Shown here: one piece after another, positions 47,287 to 58,196 of the stretch
How positions within the stretch are numbered: position 1 is the stretch's first letter
Layout: each line of letters starts with the position of its first letter
Assembly (NCBI RefSeq): GCF_011761185.1
Contig: NZ_JAAOYM010000001.1
Coordinates: 3,348,001 to 3,412,000, forward strand
From: Saccharomonospora amisosensis
GTDB taxonomy: Bacteria > Actinomycetota > Actinomycetes > Mycobacteriales > Pseudonocardiaceae
Direction: 5' to 3'
Length of the DNA stretch: 64,000 bases
The notes under the pieces: model-generated
What the model was told of the DNA's origin: nothing
Seen by the model: only the letters and a program-made list of their open reading frames with translations
Databases searched by the model: none
Translations under genes and position numbers: made by a program

Positions 47287-48584
47287 CAGCGGGCTCCTTC
47301 GTCGGAGAAGAGCACGCTGCGTTCGGCAGGGAACGGGCAGCCACCCAGCCGCAGGTGCTCGGAATACTCGTCGCGGAAGTGGGTCACCGAGGAGACGATC
47401 GGGCTGGTGGCGGCGTCGCCGAGCGCGCAGAACGAGCGGCCCGCGACGCTGGCGCACACGTCGAGCAGTTTGTCCACATCGTCCGCGCCCGCGGTGCCGC
47501 GCTCCAGCTCTTCGAGGATGCGCACCATCCAGAAAGTGCCCTCGCGGCACGGCGTGCACTTACCGCACGACTCGTGCTCGTAGAACTGTGACCACCGCAG
47601 CACCGCACGCACGACGCAGGTCGTCTCGTCGAAGATCTGCAGCGCCTTGGTGCCGAGCATCGACCCCGCAGCCGCGACACCCTCGTAGTCCAGCGGGACG
47701 TCCAGGTGCTCGTCGGTGAGGATGGGTGTTGACGAGCCACCGGGCGTCCAGAACTTCAGCCGATGCCCGCGCCGGACACCGCCCGCGAGCGTGAGCAGGT
47801 CCCGCAGCGTCACCCCGAGTTCAGCCTCGTACTGGCCGGGCCGCGTCACGTGCCCCGACAGCGAGTACAGCGTGAAACCCGGCGATTTCTCGCTGCCCAT
47901 CGAGCGAAACCACTTCGCGCCGTCACGCAGGATCGCGGGCACGCTCGCGATCGTCTCCACGTTGTTCACCACGGTCGGGCACGCGTACAGACCCGCGGTC
48001 GCCGGGAACGGCGGGCGCAGCCGTGGCTGTCCCCGCCGACCTTCCAGCGAGTCCAGCAGCGCGGTCTCCTCGCCGCAGATGTAGGCGCCCGCGCCCGCGT
48101 GCACCATGATGTCAAGAGAGAATCCCGAGCCCAGGATGTTCTCGCCGAGGTAGCCCGCCTCTCTCGCCTCGGCGACGGCAGCGTGCAGCCTCCGCAGTAC
48201 CGCGACGACCTCGCCGCGCACGTAAATGAAGGCGCGCTCGGCGCGGATCGCGTACGCGGCGATGGCGGCGCCCTCGATCAGCTCGTGCGGGTTGGCCAGC
48301 AGCAGCGGCACGTCCTTGCAGGTGCCCGGCTCCGACTCGTCGGCGTTGACCACCAGGTAGTGCGGCTTGCCGTCGCCCTGCGGGATGAAGCCCCACTTGA
48401 CGCCGGTCGGGAATCCCGCGCCGCCGCGACCGCGCAGGCCGGAGTCCTTGACCAGCGCGATCACGTCGTCCGGCGTCATCGCAAGGGCCTGCGCCAGCGC
48501 GCGGTAGCCGCCGTGCCGCCGGTAGGTGGCCAGCGTCCACGACTCCGGTTCGTCCCACATGCGCGTGAGTACCGCCGCCGTCAC
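47286..48584 (-). CDS. nuoF: NADH-quinone oxidoreductase subunit F
   Basis: 432 residues from GTG 48584, overlapping the nuoE stop (GTGA). NADH and FMN sites: [19 protein letters not shown] and [18 protein letters not shown]; the [4Fe-4S] site is [16 protein letters not shown] with a later cysteine in GRSFCALGD. It accepts electrons from NADH, or gives them to NAD when the complex runs in reverse. Confidence 0.96.
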   Translation of the reverse strand: MTAAVLTRMWDEPESWTLATYRRHGGYRALAQALAMTPDDVIALVKDSGLRGRGGAGFPTGVKWGFIPQGDGKPHYLVVNADESEPGTCKDVPLLLANPHELIEGAAIAAYAIRAERAFIYVRGEVVAVLRRLHAAVAEAREAGYLGENILGSGFSLDIMVHAGAGAYICGEETALLDSLEGRRGQPRLRPPFPATAGLYACPTVVNNVETIASVPAILRDGAKWFRSMGSEKSPGFTLYSLSGHVTRPGQYEAELGVTLRDLLTLAGGVRRGHRLKFWTPGGSSTPILTDEHLDVPLDYEGVAAAGSMLGTKALQIFDETTCVVRAVLRWSQFYEHESCGKCTPCREGTFWMVRILEELERGTAGADDVDKLLDVCASVAGRSFCALGDAATSPIVSSVTHFRDEYSEHLRLGGCPFPAERSVLFSDEGAR

Positions 48585-49165
48585 GGTGCTTGCCCTTCGG
48601 CTGTGAAACCGGCCAGGATGCGCGCGTTCTGCCGGAACGTACACAGTGGTCCTTCCCCACGCGAGGGGAATACCGGACGTCCTGCTCGGAGGTCATCGAC
48701 GAGCCGCCGCGCCGTCGAGACGGACATGTTGTCGAAGAACTCCCAGTTGACCATCACGACGGGCGCGTAGTCGCAGGCCGCGTTGCACTCGACCGACTCG
48801 AGTGTGATGGAGCCGTCCTCGGTGGTGCCGTCCTCGCCGGGCCGAAGGTGTTCGCGTAGCGCGGCCAGGATGGCGTCGCCGCCCATGATCGCGCACAGCG
48901 TGTTGGTGCACACGCCCACGAGGTGCTCGCCCGCAGGGGCCCGGCGGTACATCGTGTAGAACGTCGCGACCGCCCGCACCTCGGCGGTGGTGAGCCCGAG
49001 CAGGCGAGCGCAGAACTCGATGCCGTCGGCCGAAACGTGACCCTCGACCGACTGCACCAGGTGCAGCAACGGCAGCAGTGCCGACCGGGGCCGCGGGTAG
49101 CGCTCGATGATCGCTTTGGCGTCCTCCTCCAGCGTCGTCCACGTGGGACGATCCGTCGTGGTCAT
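48581..49165 (-). CDS. nuoE: NADH-quinone oxidoreductase subunit E
   Basis: 194 residues. The [2Fe-2S] cysteines are in [17 protein letters not shown] and [19 protein letters not shown] 49165 overlaps the nuoD stop. It partners NuoF. Confidence 0.95.
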   Translation of the reverse strand: MTTTDRPTWTTLEEDAKAIIERYPRPRSALLPLLHLVQSVEGHVSADGIEFCARLLGLTTAEVRAVATFYTMYRRAPAGEHLVGVCTNTLCAIMGGDAILAALREHLRPGEDGTTEDGSITLESVECNAACDYAPVVMVNWEFFDNMSVSTARRLVDDLRAGRPVFPSRGEGPLCTFRQNARILAGFTAEGQAP

Positions 49166-50499
49166 CGGTCGGCACCTCCCATCACCGGGTCGATGGAGGC
49201 GATCGCCGCGATCACGTCGGCGACCATGCCGCCCTCGCACATCGCCGGAACGGCCTGCAGGTTGACGAACGAAGGGTCGCGCAGGTGCACGCGGTAGGGC
49301 CTGGTGCCGCCGTCGCTGACCGCGTGCACGCCCAGCTCGCCGCGCGGTGACTCCACTCCCACGTACGCCTGGCCCTCACGCACCCGAAAACCCTCGGTGA
49401 CCAGCTTGAAGTGGTGGATCAGCGACTCCATCGACTCGCCCATGATCTGGCGGACGTACTCCAGGTCGTTGCCGAGCCCGTCCGCACGCACCGACAACTG
49501 CGCGGGCCAGGCGATCTTGCGGTCGGCCACCATCACCGGCCCCGGCCGGAGCAGGTCCAGGCACTGCTCGACGATCGACAGCGACTGCTTCATCTCCTCC
49601 AGCCGCACCAGGAACCGGCCGTACGCGTCGCAACTGTCCGAGGTGGCCACCTCGAACTCGTAGTTCTCGTAGCCGCAGTACGGTTGGCTCTTGCGCAGAT
49701 CGTGCGGCAATCCGGTGGCGCGCAGGATGGGCCCGGTCACTCCGAGCGCCATGCAGCCTGCCAGGTCGAGGTAGCCGACGTCCCGCGTGCGGGCGGAGAA
49801 GATGCGATTGGTTGTGCACAGGTCGTCGTAATCGCTGAGCCTGCCGCGCATGATCTTCACGAACTCGGCGATCCGCTGTTGCGTCCCCTCTGGCAGGTCA
49901 CGTGCCACCCCGCCGGGCCGGATATAGGCGTGGTTCATCCGCAGGCCGGTGATGAACTCGAACAAGTCCAGCACCAGTTCGCGTTCCCGGAAGCCGATCG
50001 TCATCACGGTGAGCGCACCGATCTCCATGCCCCCGGTGGCGATACACACCAGGTGAGAGGAGATCCGGTTGAGTTCCATCAGCAGCACCCGGATGACGCT
50101 GGCGCGCTCCGGTACCTCGTCGGTGATGCCGAGCAGCTTCTCCACGGCGAGGCAGTAGGCGACCTCGTTGGCGAACGGCGCCAGGTAGTCCATGCGCGTC
50201 ACGAAAGTGACGGCCTGCGTCCAGTTCCGGTACTCCAGGTTCTTCTCGATCCCGGTATGCAGGTAACCGATACCGCACCGGGCCTCGGTGACGGTCTCCC
50301 CCTCCAGCTCCAGGATCAGCCGCAGCACTCCGTGCGTGGACGGGTGCTGCGGCCCCATGTTGACCACGACCCGCTCGTCCGAGGTCTCGCCCGCGGCTTC
50401 GACGACGGTATCCCAGTCACCGCCCGCGACCGTCAAGTCCGCCGGCCGCTCCTCGGGAAATGGCGCCTGCTCGGTCTCGGAGAATTCCAGTGTGGACAT
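49162..50499 (-). CDS. nuoD: NADH-quinone oxidoreductase subunit D
   Basis: 445 residues from ATG 50499, overlapping the nuoC stop. Quinone-site blocks are [38 protein letters not shown] and [14 protein letters not shown]. It descends from hydrogenase large subunits but lacks the nickel cysteines, as expected for NuoD. Longer upstream frames are shadows of nuoC. Confidence 0.96.
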   Translation of the reverse strand: MSTLEFSETEQAPFPEERPADLTVAGGDWDTVVEAAGETSDERVVVNMGPQHPSTHGVLRLILELEGETVTEARCGIGYLHTGIEKNLEYRNWTQAVTFVTRMDYLAPFANEVAYCLAVEKLLGITDEVPERASVIRVLLMELNRISSHLVCIATGGMEIGALTVMTIGFRERELVLDLFEFITGLRMNHAYIRPGGVARDLPEGTQQRIAEFVKIMRGRLSDYDDLCTTNRIFSARTRDVGYLDLAGCMALGVTGPILRATGLPHDLRKSQPYCGYENYEFEVATSDSCDAYGRFLVRLEEMKQSLSIVEQCLDLLRPGPVMVADRKIAWPAQLSVRADGLGNDLEYVRQIMGESMESLIHHFKLVTEGFRVREGQAYVGVESPRGELGVHAVSDGGTRPYRVHLRDPSFVNLQAVPAMCEGGMVADVIAAIASIDPVMGGADR

Positions 50500-51203
50500 C
50501 AGTGGTAGGACCTCCGCTCGTCGGGCGCGGGCACGGACACACCCGGGTACTCGACGGGAATCCCGCCGAGGGGGTAGTCCTTGCGTTGCGGGTGGCCTTC
50601 CCAGTCGTCGGGCAGCTGGATGCGGGTCAGTCCGGGGTGCCCTTCGAATACGATCCCGAAGAAGTCGTAGGTTTCGCGCTCGTGCCAGTCCGCGGTCGGG
50701 TACACCGCGACGATCGATGGAACGCGAGGATCGCCGTCGGGACACGACACCTCGACGCGCAGCCTGCGGTTGTGTGTGATGGAGAGGAAGTGGTAGACCG
50801 CGTGCAGCTCGGCACCCTCGTCGTGCGGGTAGTGCACACCGGACACCGAGCAGCAGAGCTCGAACCGCAGCCGGGGCACATCCCGCAGAGCGGTCGCGAC
50901 CGGAAGGAGCCACTCGCGCTCCACGACCAAGGTCAGCTCGTCCCGGTCCACGACGACCCTCGGCACGGCGGCGGCTAAGGAGAGGCCGTGTTCGGAAAGC
51001 GCGGCGGCCAGTTCGTCGGCGACCTCGTCGAACCAACCGCCGTAGGGGCGCGGGGTGCCCTCGGGTTGCCGGATCGTGCGGCGCAGCCTGCCGTAGCCGG
51101 AGGTATCGCCCGGACCGTCCGCACCGAACATTCCGGCGCGCACGGCCATGACGCCGGTTTCCTCTTCCTGGCGCGGGGAGGCGCCGCCTTCGCCGCCGCT
51201 CAT
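50499..51203 (-). CDS. nuoC: NADH-quinone oxidoreductase subunit C
   Basis: 234 residues from ATG 51203, overlapping the nuoB stop. The conserved end is [40 protein letters not shown] and [13 protein letters not shown]. The N-terminal ~60 residues are a low-complexity actinobacterial extension. Confidence 0.95.
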   Translation of the reverse strand: MSGGEGGASPRQEEETGVMAVRAGMFGADGPGDTSGYGRLRRTIRQPEGTPRPYGGWFDEVADELAAALSEHGLSLAAAVPRVVVDRDELTLVVEREWLLPVATALRDVPRLRFELCCSVSGVHYPHDEGAELHAVYHFLSITHNRRLRVEVSCPDGDPRVPSIVAVYPTADWHERETYDFFGIVFEGHPGLTRIQLPDDWEGHPQRKDYPLGGIPVEYPGVSVPAPDERRSYH

Positions 51204-51751
51204 GTCGCCGATCCAAGCGTTACCCCGACCGGTGCCGCCAGCGCGGCGGCGCCGACCGCCTCGGCGATACGCTGCCGGTTGCTGCCAAGCGGCATGTGCT
51301 GGATTTCCTCGTGTAGCTTGAGGATCGCGTGCATGAGCATCTCGGGCCGGGGCGGGCAGCCGGGCAGGTACACGTCGACCGGCACGACATGGTCGACGCC
51401 CTGGACGATCGCGTAGTTGTTGAACATGCCGCCCGACGAGGCGCACGCCCCCATCGAGAGCACCCACTTCGGGTTCGCCATCTGGTCGTACACCTGGCGC
51501 AGCACCGGGGCCATCTTCTGGCTCACCCGTCCCGCGACGATCAGCAGGTCCGCCTGGCGCGGCGACGCGCGGAACACTTCCATTCCGAACCTGGCCAGGT
51601 CGTAGCGTCCCGCTCCGGTGGCCATCATCTCTATCGCGCAGCAGGCCAGCCCGAACGTAGCAGGCCACAACGAGTTCTTCCGCACCCACCCCGCGAGCTT
51701 CTCGACGCCGGTGAGCAGGAATCCGCTGGGCAGTTTCTCCTCAAGGCCCAT
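51200..51751 (-). CDS. nuoB: NADH-quinone oxidoreductase subunit B
   Basis: 183 residues if started at ATG 51751 ([14 protein letters not shown], the usual NuoB start); an in-frame GTG at 51790 adds 13 residues. The N2 cluster cysteines are in [23 protein letters not shown] and [12 protein letters not shown]. It is the first nuo gene here, 76 bp after prk, with nuoA missing from its normal place upstream. Confidence 0.95.
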   Translation of the reverse strand: MGLEEKLPSGFLLTGVEKLAGWVRKNSLWPATFGLACCAIEMMATGAGRYDLARFGMEVFRASPRQADLLIVAGRVSQKMAPVLRQVYDQMANPKWVLSMGACASSGGMFNNYAIVQGVDHVVPVDVYLPGCPPRPEMLMHAILKLHEEIQHMPLGSNRQRIAEAVGAAALAAPVGVTLGSAT

Positions 51752-51866
51752 CTCACCCGCCACCCTGCCCAGACTCGATTGGCGGTCCACAGCGGACGGA
51801 GGTTGCCGCGTGGATTGGTCGTCCGAACCGTGCCTTCATCGCGGAACTCCTCAGCGCTCTAGATGG

Positions 51867-52811
51867 TCAACGAGCGGGGTCGAGCAGGTGGTACAGCAGC
51901 AACAACTGCGTGATCGCCAGCGGCTCGCTCCGCACGCCACCGCCGAGACTGCCGAGCGTGTCAGGTACCTCTCCCGGGTCCACGCCGAGCCGTTCCCAGA
52001 TCGCCTTCTCCACGACCAGGCTCTCTTCCCTCGGCGCGTACCCGTGAATGTGCAGGGTGTCCACGGGGCGACCACCCGAATCCCTGGTGAGCTTGAGATG
52101 GATGGCTCGCTGCTCGCTGTCGCCAAGCACCCGGCTCAGGTCGAGGTGGTTGATCGTGGGCCGCAGGATCAGCTCCGCGGAAAGCGGAGTGCCTGGCGGG
52201 TCCTGCCTGCCCTCGATCGGGGCGAACCGGACGACGATGTCTGCGTGTGCCCGCTGCGGGCGGATGAACTCGGCCGATTCCGGCTCTCGCCGCTCGAGCT
52301 CGGCGAGCACGGCCTCGGCCTGGTACCCCCGCTTCTCGGTGTCCCGCTTGATCTTCCACTGCCTGCGGATCTCCTCTGGCGGGTCGAGGTAGATCATGAT
52401 GTCGAAGCAGGCGCGAGCCAGCTTGGTGTGCAACGGAAGCAGACCCTCGACGATCACGAACTCCCGAGGCCGCACCAGTTCGGGCCGGGTCAGCTGGCCG
52501 GTGTTGTGGTCGTAGACCGGTTTGAGGATCGGTCGACCGGTCGCGAGCAGCTGCAGGTGCTGCTCCATGATCTCGACGTAGTTGCAGTCCGGGTGCAGCG
52601 CCGTGAACGGCAGTCCCTTGCGCTCCTGCCGATCGTAGCGATGGTAGTCGTCGACGCACATCGTCGTGACCCGCTCCGGACCCAGCGCCTCAGCCAGCCC
52701 GGCTGTCAGCGTGGTCTTCCCGGCCGCGCTGTCCCCGGCGACAGCGACCATCACCGGCCGAGAGGCCGGGTCGTTACCGATGCGCTCGATCTGAATCAGC
52801 TTGTGCGGCAT
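51867..52811 (-). CDS. prk: Phosphoribulokinase
   Basis: 314 residues from ATG 52811, overlapping tkt by 16 bases. Walker A is [20 protein letters not shown]; other blocks are [54 protein letters not shown] and [20 protein letters not shown]. It makes ribulose 1,5-bisphosphate, the RuBisCO substrate, using ATP. It is followed directly by nuoB. Confidence 0.95.
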   Translation of the reverse strand: MPHKLIQIERIGNDPASRPVMVAVAGDSAAGKTTLTAGLAEALGPERVTTMCVDDYHRYDRQERKGLPFTALHPDCNYVEIMEQHLQLLATGRPILKPVYDHNTGQLTRPELVRPREFVIVEGLLPLHTKLARACFDIMIYLDPPEEIRRQWKIKRDTEKRGYQAEAVLAELERREPESAEFIRPQRAHADIVVRFAPIEGRQDPPGTPLSAELILRPTINHLDLSRVLGDSEQRAIHLKLTRDSGGRPVDTLHIHGYAPREESLVVEKAIWERLGVDPGEVPDTLGSLGGGVRSEPLAITQLLLLYHLLDPAR

Positions 52812-54817
52812 ACCGGCTCCCGTCCCATCTTCCGCAAGGCGGTCTCCACGACGGCGGCGACCGTGAACCCCAATTCGGCATATACGGTCGGGCCAGGAGC
52901 ACTGGCACCGAACCGGCGCAGGCCCAGCACCGCGTCGCCGGGGCGGGCCAGTGCGTGCCAACCGGTCGGCACACCCGCCTCGATCCACACGGCCGGGCAC
53001 TCCGGCAGCTGGAAGTCGCCCTCGGCCAGCGCCTGCTCGAAGCGCTCCCGCCAGGGCACCGAAAGGACCTCGACCGCGATGCCCTCGCCCGCCAGCGTCT
53101 CGGCCGCGGCGAGCGCCAGTGTCACCTCTGACCCGGTCGCGGCCAGCACGATCTCGGGAGCCCGCGCGTTCGTCCAGACGGGACGCGCGCCCGTGCGATC
53201 GAGCAGGTTCTCGTCAGGCAGATCCAGCACGGGTAGGTCCTGGCGGCTGAGCACGAGCGCGGTGGGCCCATCGGTGCGCTCCAGCGCCAGCCGCCAGCAT
53301 GCCGCGGTCTCGTTGGCGTCGGCGGGCCGCAGTACCGCGAGGTTCGGAATCAACCGCAGCGACTCGAGTTGCTCGATCGGCTGGTGGGTGGGGCCGTCCT
53401 CACCGACGACGATGGAGTCGTGAGTGAACACGAACACCACCGGCAGGCCCATCAGTGCGGCCAGCCGGATCGACGGCCGCAGGTAGTCGGAGAACACCAG
53501 GAAGGTACTGCCGTAGCCGCGGAACCCGCCGTGGAGCGCGAGGCCGTTCAGCACCGCGCCCATCGCGTGCTCGCGGATGCCGAAGTGCAGGTTGCGGCCG
53601 AGCTGATCGGCCGAGGTGACGTCGCCGCCACCCGGGATCGTCGTGTTGGTGGAGGCGGCCAGATCGGCGGACCCACCCACCAGCCCGGGAAAGGCCGCCG
53701 CCACCGACTCGAGCACGGCGCCCGACGCCTTCCGGGTGGCCAGCTTGGTGCCCGGCTCGAACACCGGCAGCCACCCGCTGAGGTCGGCGGGCGCTTCGAG
53801 TGGCGTCGAAGGGTCCCATAGCGTGGCCAGTCCGGGGTGCTCCCGCGCCCACAGCAGGCGGCGCTCCGTCCAGGCGAACCGCTCGGCCTGCGTGCGGGCC
53901 GCCAGTTCAGCGCACCGCTTGCCAACCTCGGCCGGTACGTGGAACTTCTCCTCCGGCCAATCGTGGGCCGCCCGGAGCGTGGCGATCCGCTCCTCGCCCA
54001 GTGGCGCGCCATGTGCCTTGCTGGTGCCCGCGACACCGGGTGCGCCGTAACCGATGGTGGTCCGCACGGCGACCAGGCTGGGCCGGTCCTCCTCGGCGGC
54101 CGCCTCAGCGAGTGCCGAGATCACCGCCGGGCCGTCGTTGCCGTCGGCGACCCGCGCGATGTGCCAGCCGTAGGCCGCGAACCGGGCGAGCACGTCGTCG
54201 GAGCAGCTCTGGCTCGCGGGCCCGTCGATCGTGACGTCGTTGTCGTCAAAGACGACCGTGAGCCTGCCGAGACCGAGATGTCCGGCGAGCGAGGCGGCCT
54301 CGTGGCTGATGCCTTCCATCAGGTCGCCGTCCCCAGCCAGCACCCACGTACGGTGGTCGACAACGGTGTGCCCGTCGGTGTTGGCGCGCGCGGCGAGCAT
54401 CCGCTCGGCCAGTGCCATGCCGACCGCGTTCGCCATGCCCTGGCCGAGCGGCCCGGTCGTAGTCTCCACCCCGGGCGTGTGGCCGTACTCGGGATGCCCG
54501 GGTGTACTCGAACCCCACTGGCGGAACCGGCGCAGCTGCTCAACCGGCAGGTCGTAGCCGAACATGTGCAGCAGGGCGTACAGCAGCATCGAGCCGTGCC
54601 CGGCCGAGAGCACGAACCGATCGCGATCCGGCCACTCCGGCTCCGTGGGGTCCTGCCGCAGGAAACGCGACCAGATCGCCCATGCGGGCACCGCGGCGCC
54701 CATCGGCAGCCCGGGGTGTCCGCTGCGAGCCTGCTGGACCGCGTCGGCCGCCAGCATACGAATCGTGGTGACGGCGAGGTCGTCGACCTCGTCCCATCGC
54801 TGTTGCAGGAAGTTCAT
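52796..54817 (-). CDS. tkt: Transketolase
   Basis: 673 residues. Thiamine-diphosphate enzyme with [55 protein letters not shown], the cofactor motif [17 protein letters not shown] and [19 protein letters not shown]. It rearranges sugar phosphates to regenerate pentoses in the Calvin cycle. The start ATG 54817 overlaps the rpe stop. The position between rpe and prk marks it as the cycle's own copy (cbbT-like). Confidence 0.95.
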   Translation of the reverse strand: MNFLQQRWDEVDDLAVTTIRMLAADAVQQARSGHPGLPMGAAVPAWAIWSRFLRQDPTEPEWPDRDRFVLSAGHGSMLLYALLHMFGYDLPVEQLRRFRQWGSSTPGHPEYGHTPGVETTTGPLGQGMANAVGMALAERMLAARANTDGHTVVDHRTWVLAGDGDLMEGISHEAASLAGHLGLGRLTVVFDDNDVTIDGPASQSCSDDVLARFAAYGWHIARVADGNDGPAVISALAEAAAEEDRPSLVAVRTTIGYGAPGVAGTSKAHGAPLGEERIATLRAAHDWPEEKFHVPAEVGKRCAELAARTQAERFAWTERRLLWAREHPGLATLWDPSTPLEAPADLSGWLPVFEPGTKLATRKASGAVLESVAAAFPGLVGGSADLAASTNTTIPGGGDVTSADQLGRNLHFGIREHAMGAVLNGLALHGGFRGYGSTFLVFSDYLRPSIRLAALMGLPVVFVFTHDSIVVGEDGPTHQPIEQLESLRLIPNLAVLRPADANETAACWRLALERTDGPTALVLSRQDLPVLDLPDENLLDRTGARPVWTNARAPEIVLAATGSEVTLALAAAETLAGEGIAVEVLSVPWRERFEQALAEGDFQLPECPAVWIEAGVPTGWHALARPGDAVLGLRRFGASAPGPTVYAELGFTVAAVVETALRKMGREPVCRTS

Positions 54818-55506
54818 GCCGCTTCCTCGCTCGCCGTTGCCAGCTGTCGCAGCCGGGCCAGTTCCTCCGACATCGCGTTAGGCCTGCGGTACAGCGCGGA
54901 CCCGATACAGAACGTGGTGGCACCGGCGCGCGCCGCGCCGGCGATGGAATCCGGCCCGATCCCGCCGTCCACCTCCAGCTCGATCGGCCTCCCCGCTCGA
55001 TCGATGAGCGCTCGCGCCTCGGCGATCTTCGACTCCATCGTGGATAGGTAAGCCTGGCCGCCGAAACCGGGATTGACTGTCATCACCAGTACCAGGTCCA
55101 CCAGATCGAGCACGTGGGCCACGGCCGAAAGCGGTGTCGCCGGATTCACCGCCACACCGGCACGCACGCCCAGTTCAACTAGCTGCGTCAGGGTCCGGTG
55201 CAGGTGCGTACAGGTCTCCGCGTGGACGATCACGATTTCGCACCCGGCCTCGACCCAGCGTCGCAGCAGCGGTTCGGGCCGCTCGACCATCAGGTGTGCC
55301 TCGAATCCGATGTCGACCACGCGGCGCACCGACGCGATTACGTCGGGCCCTACCGTCAGATTCGGCACGAAAGCACCATCCATGACGTCCCACTGGATGC
55401 GGTCGATTCCGGCATCCTGGAGCGCGCGGCATTCCTCGCCCAGCCTGGCGAAATCCGCGGGCAGGATCGAAGCCACAATGCGCGGTCGCGATGGGATCGG
55501 CTGCAT
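54814..55506 (-). CDS. rpe: Ribulose-phosphate 3-epimerase
   Basis: 230 residues from ATG 55506; an in-frame TTG nine bases upstream is closer to GGGAGG. TIM-barrel motifs: [65 protein letters not shown] and [20 protein letters not shown]. It turns xylulose 5-phosphate into ribulose 5-phosphate for Prk. It is the first gene of the long leftward run. Confidence 0.94.
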   Translation of the reverse strand: MQPIPSRPRIVASILPADFARLGEECRALQDAGIDRIQWDVMDGAFVPNLTVGPDVIASVRRVVDIGFEAHLMVERPEPLLRRWVEAGCEIVIVHAETCTHLHRTLTQLVELGVRAGVAVNPATPLSAVAHVLDLVDLVLVMTVNPGFGGQAYLSTMESKIAEARALIDRAGRPIELEVDGGIGPDSIAGAARAGATTFCIGSALYRRPNAMSEELARLRQLATASEEAA

Positions 55507-55643
55507 TCTCCGCAAAACCTCCCGAGTCGTTGTCAGCCGAAGTTAAATCGCGGGCACCTGCCCCCGATCCCCCCGCATGGGGGTGGCCGAGGGGGAGATC
55601 CAAGGAACAGGGCGGATGGCCGAGCAGCGCGTAGACTCCTGAC
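55507..55643. promoter_or_regulatory. Divergent promoter region between rpe and the response regulator
   Basis: 137 bp serving the leftward rpe-tkt-prk-nuo run and the rightward two-component genes. It contains a LysR-type motif and a GC hairpin (CCCCC-GCAT-GGGGG near 55568-55585). No clear -35/-10 pair was seen. Confidence 0.5.
55533..55545. promoter_or_regulatory. Second candidate CbbR binding site
   Basis: TCA-GCCGAAG-TTA fits TNA-N7-TNA. It lies 27 bp upstream of rpe, mirroring the site upstream of cbbL. It could let CbbR control both operons, but a chance match is possible. Confidence 0.35.
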
Positions 55644-56306
55644 GTGCACAACCAGCCGTTGCGAATCCTTGTGGTCGACGACCACGCCATGGTTCTGGAG
55701 GGACTCAAAGCGGTCCTGGGACGTTTCCGTGGCCGGGTGCGGATCGTCGGGCAGGCGCTCGACGCGAACGAGGCGCAGTCCCTGGTCGCCGGCCTCGATC
55801 CGGACATCGTCGTGGCCGACGTGCGGCTGCGCGGCTCGATGAGTGGGCTGGATCTGTGCCGGAGGCTGCTGGAGAAGGACCCGGACCGCAAGGTGGTCCT
55901 GCTGAGCGCGTACGACGACGAGCAGTACCTCTTCCAGGCCATGCGAGCCGGCGCGGCGGGCTACCTGCTCAAGTCGGTCGCCGGCGAGGAACTGGTCCGC
56001 CAGCTCGAGCTCGCCGCCGACGGCGAGAAGGTCGTCGATCCCATCATGGCCGGGCGGGCCGTCACGTCCGCGGCCAGGCTGCAGGCAGGCGAGTTCTGGC
56101 CGGGTGCGCATCTGTCGCTCACCCAGCGGGAGAGCGAGGTGCTCGGCCACCTGGTCGCCGGGCTTTCCAACCGCGCGATCGCCGCCAAACTGGTGCTCGG
56201 CGAGGAGACGATCAAAAGTCACGTACGGGCGATCTTTCGCAAGCTCGACGTGAACGACCGGGCAGGCGCTGTCGCCATCGCGTTGCGCGAAGGGATCTTT
56301 CAATGA
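55644..56306 (+). CDS. NarL/LuxR-type response regulator
   Basis: 220 residues, GTG start. The receiver domain has the acidic pair VVDDHAM, phosphoacceptor Asp59 in DIVVADVRL and a lysine in GYLLKSVAGEE. The C-terminal helix-turn-helix is SLTQRESEVLGHLVAGLSNR followed by AIAAKLVLGEETIKSHVRAI. Coupled by ATGA to the histidine kinase. Divergent from rpe, so it may control carbon-fixation or respiratory genes. Confidence 0.9.
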   Translation: MHNQPLRILVVDDHAMVLEGLKAVLGRFRGRVRIVGQALDANEAQSLVAGLDPDIVVADVRLRGSMSGLDLCRRLLEKDPDRKVVLLSAYDDEQYLFQAMRAGAAGYLLKSVAGEELVRQLELAADGEKVVDPIMAGRAVTSAARLQAGEFWPGAHLSLTQRESEVLGHLVAGLSNRAIAAKLVLGEETIKSHVRAIFRKLDVNDRAGAVAIALREGIFQ

Positions 56307-57493
56307 CCTACAGTCTCGGCCTCGCCGACCCGGAGCGCGAGAACGCGCTGCTGGTCGGCATCATCGAGGCCATCTCCGCCGGACCGGAGCTCACGCTGCT
56401 CGCGGCCAAGGTGGCACCGCTGATCACCGCCGCGAGCAACACCGACGTGTGTTTCGTGCACGTGCTCGACGACACCGACCGGTCGATGACCCTGCTCGGC
56501 GCCACGCCGCCGTTCGACGAGCAGGTCGGCGCGGTACGGCTGCCGCTCGGCGAAGGCATCACGGGCTGGGCGGCGAGTCACGGCGAACCCGTGGTGATCG
56601 TCGAGCACAAGGAACGTGATCCGCGCTACCGGTACTTCCCGCAGCTGCGCGGTGAGGACTACACGTCGATGGCGTCGGTGCCGATGGCGAGCAAGCCAGG
56701 AGGCCTGGTCGGGGTGCTCAACGTGCACACCCGTGCCCGGCGCGATTTCACCGACCGCGACGTGCGGCTGCTCACCTCGATCGGCAGCCTGCTCGCCGGC
56801 GCGGTCCACCAGGCCCGCCTGCATCGCAGGCTGGCCGCGCGCGAGCGGGCGCACGAGCGGTTCACCGAGCAGGTGATCGCGGCGCAGGAGACCGAGCGGC
56901 GCAGGCTGGCGGCCGACATTCACGACGGCATCACCCAGCGGCTGGTCAGCCTGCGCTTTCACCTCGACGCCGCGGCGGGCACGTTGACCGAGGAGTGCGG
57001 GTTCGCCGCCGGGCAGGTCGAGCGGGCGCGTGAGCTCGCCGATCTCACGTTCGACGAGGCCAGGGCGGCGATCAACGGCCTGCGGCCGCCGGTGCTCGAC
57101 GACCTCGGGCTCGCCGACAGCCTCGCGAGCCTGGCCCGTTCGCTCGACGAGTTGGACGTGGTGGTGGACGTCGACAACTGCGCGCTGCCGGACCATGCCG
57201 CGATCGCGTTGTACCGGATCGCGCAGGAGGCACTGCAGAACGTGGTCAAACATGCCCAAACCAGGGCGGTGCGCCTGACCCTGCTGCGCGATTCCAGCGA
57301 GGTTGTGCTGCGGATCACCGACAACGGGCGCGGTTTCGACCGGGACGGCATGTCCTTCGGCGACGGCCTGTCCGCGGGCGGCTACGGGATGGTCAGTATG
57401 GCCGAGCGCGCGGAGCTCATCGGTGGCAGGCTGGCGGTCGCCTCCCGGCCGGGGGAGGGCACCACGGTCACCGCGCGGGTCCCTATCCGGTAG
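56303..57493 (+). CDS. GAF-domain sensor histidine kinase
   Basis: 396 residues, no membrane helices, so a cytoplasmic sensor. Residues ~15-175 are a GAF domain (LGEGITGWAASHGEPVVIVE, SVPMASKPGGLVGVLNVHTR). The HisKA_3 dimerisation box is ETERRRLAADIHDGITQRL with His207. The ATPase domain has EALQNVVKHAQ and ITDNGRGFD. One cysteine (DVCFVHV) lies in the GAF domain; the signal, such as redox state or a metabolite, is unknown. Confidence 0.88.
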   Translation: MTYSLGLADPERENALLVGIIEAISAGPELTLLAAKVAPLITAASNTDVCFVHVLDDTDRSMTLLGATPPFDEQVGAVRLPLGEGITGWAASHGEPVVIVEHKERDPRYRYFPQLRGEDYTSMASVPMASKPGGLVGVLNVHTRARRDFTDRDVRLLTSIGSLLAGAVHQARLHRRLAARERAHERFTEQVIAAQETERRRLAADIHDGITQRLVSLRFHLDAAAGTLTEECGFAAGQVERARELADLTFDEARAAINGLRPPVLDDLGLADSLASLARSLDELDVVVDVDNCALPDHAAIALYRIAQEALQNVVKHAQTRAVRLTLLRDSSEVVLRITDNGRGFDRDGMSFGDGLSAGGYGMVSMAERAELIGGRLAVASRPGEGTTVTARVPIR

Positions 57494-58196
57494 CGCGCGA
57501 CCCGGCGAGCAGCGGGGCCGCCGGATCCGCTCGCCACGCCGCGAATCCCCGATACACGGCCGCCGCGCCGGTGAAGTCCTCGTGACGTGTGTAGTCGTTG
57601 GTCACCACCACGCACCGCAGGCCCGCGGCGACCGCGGCCCGCAGGCCGTTGCCGGAGTCCTCCACCGCCATCGCGCGGGACGCGGGCAGCCCCAGCCGGT
57701 TAAGGGCCTCGACGTAGGCCGCGGGGTCCGGCTTGAGCGTGCGGACCTCCGAGCCGGTCACCACCACCTCGAACAGGTCCTGGCCGAACAAGCGCCGCAG
57801 CAACGGCTCCACCCAGTCGCGGGTTCCGGTGGTCGCGACGGCCAGCCTCATCCCCTGGGCCACCAGCTCCCCCAGCAGTTCCCTGGCACCGGGCCGCGCG
57901 GCGATCTCACCGCCGGACACGAGACTTCGCATCCGCTCGGTCTTGTCGCGATGCAGCCGTGCGGCGAGGTCGGCGGCTTCGCTCGGGTCATGTCCCCGGC
58001 TCTCCAAGTAAGCGGCGAGCCTGCGACGCCCGCCGGTGATCGCGAGCAGCCTGCCGTACTCCTCGACATCCCAGCGGTAGGGCAGGCCGTTCGCGGCGAA
58101 GGCCGCGTTGAACATCGGCCGGTGCCCGTCGCGCTCGCTGTCGACCAAGGTGCCGTCGACGTCGAACACGACCGCTTCACATGGCTCACGCGACAT
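57483..58196 (-). CDS. cbbY: HAD-family phosphatase, CbbY-like
   Basis: 237 residues with HAD motifs FDVDGTLVDSERDGH, LAVATTGTRDW and KPDPAAYVEALNRLG, then AVEDSGNGLRAAVAAGL. CbbY removes xylulose 1,5-bisphosphate, a RuBisCO inhibitor; phosphoglycolate phosphatase or another sugar phosphatase is the alternative. The 11-bp overlap with the aldolase gene and the neighbouring cycle genes favour CbbY. It converges on the kinase gene with an 11-bp overlap. Confidence 0.75.
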   Translation of the reverse strand: MSREPCEAVVFDVDGTLVDSERDGHRPMFNAAFAANGLPYRWDVEEYGRLLAITGGRRRLAAYLESRGHDPSEAADLAARLHRDKTERMRSLVSGGEIAARPGARELLGELVAQGMRLAVATTGTRDWVEPLLRRLFGQDLFEVVVTGSEVRTLKPDPAAYVEALNRLGLPASRAMAVEDSGNGLRAAVAAGLRCVVVTNDYTRHEDFTGAAAVYRGFAAWRADPAAPLLAGSRATG

